From NCBI GenBank assembly GCA_038206985.1, contig JBBRAH010000025.1:1-46377 (forward strand): a DNA stretch of 46,377 nt, written 5' to 3'. Of this stretch, positions 15,515 through 22,311 are shown in pieces (positions within the stretch are counted from its first letter, which is position 1; each line of letters begins with the position of its first letter). This DNA comes from CAXMST01 sp038206985 (GTDB lineage: Bacteria > Actinomycetota > Thermoleophilia > Solirubrobacterales > 70-9). The notes beneath the pieces are model-generated. The model saw only the letters and a list, made by a program, of their open reading frames with translations. It ran no database searches and had not been told where the DNA came from. The translations under genes and the position numbers were made by a program.

Positions 15515-16534
15515 TCAAGTGGGTTTCGGCTCCTTGTCCGGATCGACGTGGGCGCGGCGGCTCTGGCCGATTGGGAGGCCGGCGATCCGGCGGGAGTCGT
15601 CGCTGAGGTGCTTGCGGCGGCGGCGCATGTAGAGCTTCCGCTGCACCAGCAGCGTCAGCATGCCGCCTCCGACGATCGCCACGACGTTGATGATCAATTG
15701 CAGGAAGGCGTCGCCGGCGATGGCCCAGTCGGCATAGGCCGCGGCGACGCCCACGTTCGCGGCCGCCGGAATCGTGGCGACCGAGATCAGCACCCCGACG
15801 AGCACACTCGACTTGGCTGTGGTCAGGCTGAGCATGCCGACCACGCCTGCGAGCGCCGCGACGTAGAAGCTGAAGAAGTTGGGCTCGGCGATGAACCTGG
15901 TGAGCGTGTGGGCGTCGAAGTCGATCGTCTCGGGGAGCTCGCCGATCAGGTTCAGCAGCAGGGTCGCCACGAACGTGGCCACAATGCCGAGCGGCAGGCC
16001 CACCAGCAGGGCACGCGCCGAGCGCCAGGCCAGCCCGGGCGTTCGGTTGACGATCCCGACGCAAATCCCGGCGAGCGGGCCGAAGTCCGGGCCGACGACC
16101 ATCGCGCCGACGATCAGGATGGGCTCGTCGAAGTAGATCCCGACCCCGGCGATCAGCATCGCCAGGACCATGAAGGCGAGGAAGCTCGAAGTCAGCTCGA
16201 CGCTCTCGCTGGTCCGGGTGTTGACCTGCTCCCAGATCACCGGATCGGCGCCCCGATGCCCGGCCGCCTTCTCGGCTGCGGTCGCCGCGTCTGAGACCTC
16301 GCTGTCGATTTCCTCGATCGCGATCGAGCCCTCGACGTCGATGTCGAGCTCCCGGAGGTCGGCGATGATCACGCTCGCGTCCTCGCGAGCGACGTCACAG
16401 AGGATCACGTCGCCCTCGGGCCGGCGGGCCGCACGCTCGAGAAAGATCAGGTTGCAGACCGTGTCGGTGTCGTCGAGCAGATCCAGCGCATGCTCGGACT
16501 GGTAGCTGGGAACCACGATCCGGAGGTGAACCAC
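15515..16534 (-). CDS. DUF389 (TIGR00341-like) integral membrane protein
   Basis: This protein has a cytosolic N-terminal domain (HLRIVVPSYQSEHALDLLDD, then CDVAREDASVIIADLREL) and six or seven membrane segments from about residue 120, with the family-typical FLAFMVLAMLIAGVGIYFD, GAMVVGPDFGPLAGI and SVATIPAAANVGVA. The C-terminus is basic. The function of this family is not established; its glycine/proline-rich membrane core suggests a channel or transporter. The longest reading starts at 16837, but GTG at 16534 fits the family start; GTG at 16552 is another option. It is divergent from ftsE across 190 bases. It lies 46 bases upstream of the SixA gene on the same strand, so co-transcription is likely. 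Confidence 0.85.
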   Translation of the reverse strand: MVHLRIVVPSYQSEHALDLLDDTDTVCNLIFLERAARRPEGDVILCDVAREDASVIIADLRELDIDVEGSIAIEEIDSEVSDAATAAEKAAGHRGADPVIWEQVNTRTSESVELTSSFLAFMVLAMLIAGVGIYFDEPILIVGAMVVGPDFGPLAGICVGIVNRTPGLAWRSARALLVGLPLGIVATFVATLLLNLIGELPETIDFDAHTLTRFIAEPNFFSFYVAALAGVVGMLSLTTAKSSVLVGVLISVATIPAAANVGVAAAYADWAIAGDAFLQLIINVVAIVGGGMLTLLVQRKLYMRRRRKHLSDDSRRIAGLPIGQSRRAHVDPDKEPKPT

Positions 16535-16724
16535 GGCTCCAGAGTAGTTCACGGGTGCGGCAGTTCGGAGTCCACGCAACCCAGAGCCCCGGTTTTGCCG
16601 GGAATCTTGCAAGCAAATCGTGAGCGTTTGTTTACACTGCACGACTCCACCCCAAATGGACCTGAGGAAGGACGCATCGGGCTGCGCGCAGGAACGCGGA
16701 GGCCCTTGCAGAAAGAGCGGGACG

Positions 16725-17579
16725 ATGGCTACAGCTAGACGACGCACAAGATCGCGCACACGCCGCTCGCGGATCGAGGAGCCGGCGCAGACACACGCGC
16801 GTCGCAAGCGCGCGCCACTCGTCCAGCTGCGCGACACAACAGTCGTCTATCCGGGCGGCCACGTCGGCCTCGAGCGCGTCTCGCTGTCGGTGGACCGCGG
16901 CGAGTTCGTCTTCATCGTCGGCCCGACCGGCTGCGGCAAGTCGACCATGATCAAGCTGCTGATTCGTGAACTCGAGCCCGCCAGCGGCAAGGTGATGGTC
17001 GCCGGCAAGGACATCAACGACATGGGTCGCGACAAGGTCCCGGCCCTGCGCCGGCGGATCGGCACCGTCTTCCAGGACTACAAGCTGCTCCCCAACCGGA
17101 CCGTCTACGACAACGTCGCCTACGCGCTGCAGGTGACCGGCACCCCGCGCCGCGAGATCAAGCGCCAGGTCCCTGAGATCCTGCGCATGGTCGGCCTCGG
17201 CGCCAAGATCCACAACTACCCCGATCAGCTCTCCGGCGGCGAGCAGCAGCGTGTCTCCGTGGCCCGCGCCTTCGTCAACCACCCGCCGCTCCTGCTGGCC
17301 GACGAGCCGACCGGAAACCTCGACCCCGAGACGTCGATCGGGATCATGCAGCTTCTGTACCGGATCAACCGCTCGGGTACGACGGTGATCGTCGTGACCC
17401 ACGATCGCGAGATGGTCGACAAGATGAAGCGCCGCGTCGTGCAGTTGCACGAGGGCCGCGTCATCCGCGACCAGGCCGCCGGCATGTACGCCTCCGAGGA
17501 GGACACCACCGAGTTCGGCGCCCGCATCCGTAGCGAGATGGGCATCGATCCGCTGACCGGCGAGCACGAGGAGTACTGA
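16725..17579 (+). CDS. ftsE: Cell-division ABC ATPase FtsE
   Basis: FtsE is the cytoplasmic ATPase of FtsEX, which controls peptidoglycan hydrolases at the septum. Of 284 residues, Walker A is VGPTGCGKST, the Q-loop is FQDYKLLPNRTVYDN (the KLLP and NVA features are typical of FtsE), the signature is LSGGEQQRVSVARA and Walker B is LLLADEPTGNLD. It is longer than the usual ~225 residues: an Arg-rich tail of about 40 residues at the N-terminus and about 30 at the C-terminus. The ATG at 16725 has GAGCGGGA upstream; the ORF could start at 16620, but that reading lacks family resemblance. ftsX follows after 2 bases. The 190 bases upstream include a TTGCAA and a TACACT box, too far apart (20) for a confident promoter. 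Confidence 0.95.
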   Translation: MATARRRTRSRTRRSRIEEPAQTHARRKRAPLVQLRDTTVVYPGGHVGLERVSLSVDRGEFVFIVGPTGCGKSTMIKLLIRELEPASGKVMVAGKDINDMGRDKVPALRRRIGTVFQDYKLLPNRTVYDNVAYALQVTGTPRREIKRQVPEILRMVGLGAKIHNYPDQLSGGEQQRVSVARAFVNHPPLLLADEPTGNLDPETSIGIMQLLYRINRSGTTVIVVTHDREMVDKMKRRVVQLHEGRVIRDQAAGMYASEEDTTEFGARIRSEMGIDPLTGEHEEY

Positions 17580-17581
17580 GC

Positions 17582-18484
17582 ATGGGTCGTTTCGTCTTCT
17601 TCCTCGGCGAGGCCTACCGGGCGCTGCGTCGCAACGCGGCACCGTCGGTGGCGGCCATCGTCACCGTCGCGATCACCCTGCTACTGGTTGGTGTGCTCGT
17701 TCCGGTTCTCGACGCATCCGGCTCCAAGACCAACGACGTGCGCGAACAGATCGCGGTCAAGGTCTTCCTCTTCAAGCAGGCGGAGAAGTCCGAGATCCAG
17801 AAGCTCCAGGACGAGATCGCCACGTTCGCCCATGTGAAGGGCGTGGAGTTCGTCTCCGCGCAGCAGGCGATCAGTTCGCTCGAGGAGCGGCTCAAGGAGA
17901 GCGACATCCTCAGCGCACTTAACAACCGAAATCCGCTGCCACCCTCTTTCAACGTGACCCTCGACGATCCCGACAACCTCGAGGCGGTCGTCAGCGCGAT
18001 CAGCCCGCCCGATGCCTCGGGCAAGCCGCAGCCGATCAGTGGCGCGATCGAGGACGTGCAGACTGCCGAGCAGACCGATGAGATCCGTCAGGTGACCAAC
18101 GCCACCAAGATCCTGCTGCTCGTCATCGCTGTGCTACTGGGCTTCGCCTCACTCTTCCTCGTCGGCAACACGATCCGGCTCTCGATCTACGCCCGCAGGC
18201 GTGAGGTCGAGGTGATGCGCCTGGTCGGAGCGACCAACTGGTTCATCCGCTGGCCGTTCGTAATCGAGGGAATCGTGGTCGGCCTGGTAGGCGCAGCAAT
18301 CGCGGTAGTCATACTGTTGGTCGGAAAGACGATCATTGTGGACCCGCTATCTGACAACTTCGCCTTGGTCGAGAACCTCAACACGATTGCCTTCGGACCG
18401 CTGCTCGCCATTCTGGTGGTCGCGGCGATGTCGGTCTCGGCGCTTGGCAGCGGGATTACGCTGCGCCGCTTCCTCAAGGTTTGA
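17582..18484 (+). CDS. ftsX: Cell-division membrane protein FtsX
   Basis: FtsX is the membrane partner of FtsE and passes ATPase cycles to extracellular cell-wall hydrolases. The 300-residue protein has the expected topology: a cytosolic start (FLGEAYRALRRNAAPSVAAI), a first membrane segment (about 18-42), an outer domain to about residue 170, then three more segments (ILLLVIAVLLGFASLFLVGN, FVIEGIVVGLVGAAIAVVILLV, FGPLLAILVVAAMSVSAL). The FRVAR-like linker NTIRLSIYARRREVEVMRLVGATNWFI... region between segments 2 and 3 is characteristic. It starts 2 bases after ftsE and its stop overlaps a TTG start for the protease, so these are co-translated. Confidence 0.94.
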   Translation: MGRFVFFLGEAYRALRRNAAPSVAAIVTVAITLLLVGVLVPVLDASGSKTNDVREQIAVKVFLFKQAEKSEIQKLQDEIATFAHVKGVEFVSAQQAISSLEERLKESDILSALNNRNPLPPSFNVTLDDPDNLEAVVSAISPPDASGKPQPISGAIEDVQTAEQTDEIRQVTNATKILLLVIAVLLGFASLFLVGNTIRLSIYARRREVEVMRLVGATNWFIRWPFVIEGIVVGLVGAAIAVVILLVGKTIIVDPLSDNFALVENLNTIAFGPLLAILVVAAMSVSALGSGITLRRFLKV

Positions 18485-19677
18485 ACGACTCGCAAGAGGG
18501 TGACCGCAGCGGTGCGGACTTCGGCCGTGGCCTGCTCGCGGGCGCGATCGTCGCGATCCTGCTGCTGGCGCTGATCGCGCCGCTCCGCGAAGCGATCCTG
18601 CCGGACACCACGAGCAGCGACCCCGTTTCCACGGCCCAGGAGTTGATCAAGGACCGCTACTTCCACGTCACCGATCAGGAGGTCCTCGATAACGCCTCCA
18701 TCGAGGGCATGGTCCGCCGGATCAAGAAGGACAACGACGACCGCTTCTCCCACTACTTCGACCCGGAGGCCTACAGCCTGTTCAACGCCGCCAACAACGG
18801 CGAGTTCAGCGGCGTAGGTCTGACGGTCAGCGAGGTCAAAGCCGGTCTGCGGATCGCGCGGGTCTTCGAGGACACGCCGGCCGAGAAGGAAGGCCTGATG
18901 GTCGGTGACGTGATCACCGCCGTCAACGGCGAGTCGATTGCCGGGGACTCATCCGAGGAATCGTCGGCGCGAATCAAGGGCCCACCCGGGACCGAGGTCG
19001 AGCTGACGGTCAAGGACGGCGAGACGGGCAAGAGTCGCGATCTGATGGTCGAGCGCGCCAAGGTCACGGTGCCCGCGGTCGATGGCCGGATCATCGAGCA
19101 GGACGGCAAGAAGATCGCCTACGTCAGCCTTGCCACCTTCTCCAGCGGCGCCCACGGCGAGCTGCGGGCCAAGATCCAGGAGCTGAACGGCAAGGGCGCG
19201 GAGGGGCTCGTCCTGGACCTCCGCAGCAACGGTGGCGGCCTGCTCGACGAGGCCGTGCTGGTCAGCTCGATCTTCCAGGAGGACGGCCCGGTCGTCACCA
19301 CCGAGGGCCGCGCCCGGCCCGAGGAGACCCTCGAGGCGACCGGCGGCGCGCTGCCGCAGGTACCAATGGTAATCCTCGTCAACGGCGACACGGCCTCCTC
19401 CTCGGAGATCGTCACCGCCTCGCTGCAGCAGAACGACATCGCCGAGGTGATCGGAACGAAGACCTTCGGCAAGGGCACCTTCCAGGAGGTGATCGAGCTC
19501 GAAGACGGCGGCGCGCTCGACTTGACCGTCGGTGAGTACCTGACTTCCGATGGGAGCTCGATCAACGACACCGGGATCAAGCCGGACATCCGCGTTCCGG
19601 ATGAGGACCCGGCCGATGGCGACGACACCCTCGACCGCGGGCTGCAGGTCGTCGCCGGCGAGATCAACTCCAACTGA
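18481..19677 (+). CDS. S41 C-terminal processing protease with PDZ domain
   Basis: A CtpA-like serine protease of 398 residues. One membrane segment (about 18-38) leaves the rest outside. A PDZ domain spans roughly 95-185 (FSGVGLTVSEVKAGLRI, GLMVGDVITAVNG). The catalytic domain has LVLDLRSNGGGLLDEAV, the nucleophile region NGDTASSSEIV (Ser306 by alignment to SASASE) and the lysine in KTFGKGTFQ (Lys331). TTG at 18481 is the only start that fits the junction: TTGA overlaps the ftsX stop by 3 bases. The gene ends by overlapping rnr at one base. Placement between ftsX and rnr suggests a role in envelope remodelling, perhaps processing a hydrolase or its regulator; the substrate is unknown. Confidence 0.93.
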   Translation: MNDSQEGDRSGADFGRGLLAGAIVAILLLALIAPLREAILPDTTSSDPVSTAQELIKDRYFHVTDQEVLDNASIEGMVRRIKKDNDDRFSHYFDPEAYSLFNAANNGEFSGVGLTVSEVKAGLRIARVFEDTPAEKEGLMVGDVITAVNGESIAGDSSEESSARIKGPPGTEVELTVKDGETGKSRDLMVERAKVTVPAVDGRIIEQDGKKIAYVSLATFSSGAHGELRAKIQELNGKGAEGLVLDLRSNGGGLLDEAVLVSSIFQEDGPVVTTEGRARPEETLEATGGALPQVPMVILVNGDTASSSEIVTASLQQNDIAEVIGTKTFGKGTFQEVIELEDGGALDLTVGEYLTSDGSSINDTGIKPDIRVPDEDPADGDDTLDRGLQVVAGEINSN

Positions 19678-21695
19678 TGGCGCAGCGGACGGAGGCCCTG
19701 CTCGGACCTGACCGCGCGGTGCTCGTCGCCGAGCGGCGCGGCCGCTACATGGTCGGTCGCCCAATGTTCGACCGCGGTGAGCAGCTGCCTCTCTCGCGCG
19801 GGAAGGCCCGCACCGAGGAGGGCACGATCGTGCTCTGCCGCGTCAACCGCCGTGGCGCGCAGCCGATCGCCGAGCTCGGCAACGTCGATCGGGCCCGCGA
19901 CGTGGTCGCCGGATGGCTCGCGTACAACGCCCTGCGCCCGACGTTTCCCGATCGGCTGGAGAGCGAGGCCGGCAACTCGACCAGCGCCCTACAGCGGGAT
20001 CCCGGCGAGCGCCACGACCTGACCGCCGAGCCCACCTTCACGGTCGATCCCGCCAGCGCCCGGGACTTCGACGATGCGGTCTCGGCCCGGCGCGAGGGCG
20101 ACGGGGCCCGGATCTGGATCCACATCGCCGACGTCGCTGCGCACGTCAAGCCGGAGAGCGGCCTCGACCGCGAGGCTCGTGATCGGGCCAACTCCACCTA
20201 CGCGCCCGGCAACGTCTCGCCGATGCTGCCGCGCAGGCTCAGCGACGAAGCCTGCAGTCTGGTTCCCGGTGTCGAGCGCCTCGCGGTGACCGCGGAATTC
20301 GAGCTCGATGGTGGCGGCGAGGTGCGCTCGGCCAGCTTCTATCGCTCGCTGATCCGCTCCGATCACCGGCTCGACTACGACGAGCTCGACCGGATCTTCT
20401 CCGGCAAGGAGCAGGCCCCGGAGCTGATCGCTGAGCCCCTGAGGATCGCCCGCTCTGTTGCGGCGCAGCTCGCCGACTCGGCCCAAGGGCAGTCGCTCAC
20501 AGTGGTCAGCTCCGAGCCGGACTTCGAGTTCGATGACGAGGGCAACGTGAGCGCCGCCGTGGCCCTCGAACAGACCGAGTCCCACCGTCTGATCGAGCGC
20601 CTGATGATCCTCACCAACGAGCAGGTCGCGTCCCTGCTGGAGCGCAAGGGCGTGCCCTCCCTCTACCGCGTGCACGAGCAGCCCGACCCGGCGCGGATCG
20701 AGTTCCTCTTCGAGCAGCTCGCGGCGCTCGATCTGCCCTCGCCGCCGCTGCCCGAGAACCTCGGCCCGAGCGAGGCCGGCGCCCTGGTCGCCGAGGCGAG
20801 CGCGATGGTCGCCGCCGAGGCCAAACGTCGCGGTCACGGCGCCGCGAGTGTCTCGAGCCTGGTGCTGCGCTCGCTGAAGCCCGCTCGCTACGACTCCGAG
20901 AACCGTGGCCACGCCGGCCTCGCGAGCACCGCCTACTCCCATTTCACCTCGCCGATCCGCCGCTACCCCGACCTGGTCGTGCACCGGGCGCTGCTCGCCG
21001 TCATCGGCGCGGGCGAGACGGCACCCACCCGGCACGACGTTGGTGCGGTCGCCCTCTACTGCTCCGACAAGGAGCGCGACTCGATGAAGGTCGAGCGCCG
21101 CGGCGACGACATCTGCCTTGGCTTCCTGCTCCAGCGCGAGTTGCGCGAGCGCGGCCAGTCGCAGAAGTTCGAGGGTGAGATATCCGGCGTCATCGCTCCC
21201 GGCGCCTTCGTACGCTTCCGCGGAGAGATGTCTGACGTCTACGAAGGATTCCTGCCCGCGCGCCGGATCCCGGGCGATCGCTACGAGCTGAACGAGAGCG
21301 ACTCCGCCCTCGTCGGCCTGCGTACCGGTCGCCAGATTGGGATCGGCGACGCAATCGAGATCGCCGTCGATTCGATCGAGGCGCCGCGCGGCCGGGTTGA
21401 TCTGGTGCCGTCCGAGAGCGACGAGGACTCGCGCGGCCGGCGCGGCAATCGCGGCAGCGGGGACGGCAAGGGCCGCCCGAAGCCGAAGGGTGACGGGCAG
21501 AAGTCCGGCAAGGGCAAGGGTGATGCCCGCGAGACGGCCGACGCCGACTCCAAGCCTAAGAAGAAGAACAAGCACCAGCAGCGCAAGAACAAGAGCAAGG
21601 GCAAGCCCAAACGGGCCGGCTCCGGCAAGCAGGGCAAGGGCTCCGGCAAGCAGGGCAAGGGCTCCGGCAAGCAAGGCAAGCAGGGGCAGCGATGA
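19677..21695 (+). CDS. rnr: RNase R / RNase II family exoribonuclease
   Basis: A 3'-to-5' hydrolytic exoribonuclease of 672 residues. The RNB active site is VDPASARDFDDAV with D124, D130, D132 and D133 as metal ligands; further blocks are HIADVAAHV, SHFTSPIRRYPDLVVHR and a C-terminal S1-like domain (FEGEISGVIAPGAFVRF to about residue 580). The N-terminal cold-shock part is shorter than in E. coli RNase R (813 residues). The last ~90 residues are Lys/Gly/Arg-rich, with three 21-base tandem units coding GSGKQGK. In E. coli such a Lys-rich tail is the part that binds SmpB. Here rnr overlaps smpB by 4 bases (ATGA), a strong sign of a joint role in trans-translation and decay of faulty mRNA. Confidence 0.94.
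   Translation: MAQRTEALLGPDRAVLVAERRGRYMVGRPMFDRGEQLPLSRGKARTEEGTIVLCRVNRRGAQPIAELGNVDRARDVVAGWLAYNALRPTFPDRLESEAGNSTSALQRDPGERHDLTAEPTFTVDPASARDFDDAVSARREGDGARIWIHIADVAAHVKPESGLDREARDRANSTYAPGNVSPMLPRRLSDEACSLVPGVERLAVTAEFELDGGGEVRSASFYRSLIRSDHRLDYDELDRIFSGKEQAPELIAEPLRIARSVAAQLADSAQGQSLTVVSSEPDFEFDDEGNVSAAVALEQTESHRLIERLMILTNEQVASLLERKGVPSLYRVHEQPDPARIEFLFEQLAALDLPSPPLPENLGPSEAGALVAEASAMVAAEAKRRGHGAASVSSLVLRSLKPARYDSENRGHAGLASTAYSHFTSPIRRYPDLVVHRALLAVIGAGETAPTRHDVGAVALYCSDKERDSMKVERRGDDICLGFLLQRELRERGQSQKFEGEISGVIAPGAFVRFRGEMSDVYEGFLPARRIPGDRYELNESDSALVGLRTGRQIGIGDAIEIAVDSIEAPRGRVDLVPSESDEDSRGRRGNRGSGDGKGRPKPKGDGQKSGKGKGDARETADADSKPKKKNKHQQRKNKSKGKPKRAGSGKQGKGSGKQGKGSGKQGKQGQR
21618..21680 (+). 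repeat. Three 21-base tandem units in the rnr tail
   Basis: Three head-to-tail units beginning GGCTCCGGCAAGCAG code for GSGKQGK; the third differs by a single base. They are in frame, so unit number can change without breaking the gene. Confidence 0.85.
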
Positions 21696-22159
21696 CCGAC
21701 ATTCCGGCACGCGGCAACGACGTCGCGACCAACAGGGCGGCTCGGCACAAGTACGAGATCGTCGAGACGTTCGAGTGCGGCGTCCAGCTGCGCGGCACCG
21801 AGGTCAAGTCCCTGCGTGGCGGCAAGGCCAGGCTGCAGGACTCCTACGCGGCGATCGAGGAGGGCGAGGTCTACCTGCGCGGCTCCCACATCCCCCACTA
21901 CCCACCGGCCAGGGAGAACCACGATCCGGAGCGACCGCGCAAGCTGCTCATGCATCGCTGGGAGATCGAGCGCCTGATCGGCCGCATGCAGCGCAAGGGC
22001 CTGACGCTGATCCCGACGAGGATCTATTTCAAGGGCAACAAGGCGAAGGTCGAGCTGTCGCTGGCGCGGGGCAAGGAGCACCAGGACCGCCGCCGGGAGA
22101 TCCGCGATCGTGACGTCGCGCGCGACATCGCGCGGGAGCTGAAGGATCGCAATCAGTAA
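21692..22159 (+). CDS. smpB: tmRNA-binding protein SmpB
   Basis: SmpB carries tmRNA to stalled ribosomes and its C-terminal tail reads the empty mRNA channel. The 155-residue protein has the family features: NRAARHKYEIVETFECGVQL, GTEVKSLRGGKARLQDSYA, the PHY-P-type motif HIPHYPPARENHDPERPRKLL in the middle, and a long basic C-terminal helix (KEHQDRRREIRDRDVARDI). It overlaps rnr by ATGA at 21692. The RNA partner, ssrA, is 6.1 kb downstream on the same strand. The next gene begins 152 bases later, so this may be the end of the ftsEX operon, though no clear terminator was seen. Confidence 0.96.
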   Translation: MTDIPARGNDVATNRAARHKYEIVETFECGVQLRGTEVKSLRGGKARLQDSYAAIEEGEVYLRGSHIPHYPPARENHDPERPRKLLMHRWEIERLIGRMQRKGLTLIPTRIYFKGNKAKVELSLARGKEHQDRRREIRDRDVARDIARELKDRNQ

Positions 22160-22311
22160 GAGGGAATCCAGAGCGCCGGGAGTATGTATCCCCGTGCAGG
22201 AGTTCCCTGCTGAACATCACTTTTCATGCCGTCGCACCGCGGTTGCCCCGCTACGCTGCGCTGGTTGAATGTCGTGCGAAGGACCAATGCCCGACCGGGT
22301 CCGAGGAGACA

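Noticed and set aside
16600..16640. Sigma-70 promoter TTGCAA / TACACT for ftsE
   Set aside because: The spacer is 20 bases, outside the normal range; kept only as a note under ftsE.
22243..22311. Upstream start of the helix-hairpin-helix gene
   Set aside because: The added residues are unlike the rest, and GAGGAG precedes GTG 22312 at correct spacing.
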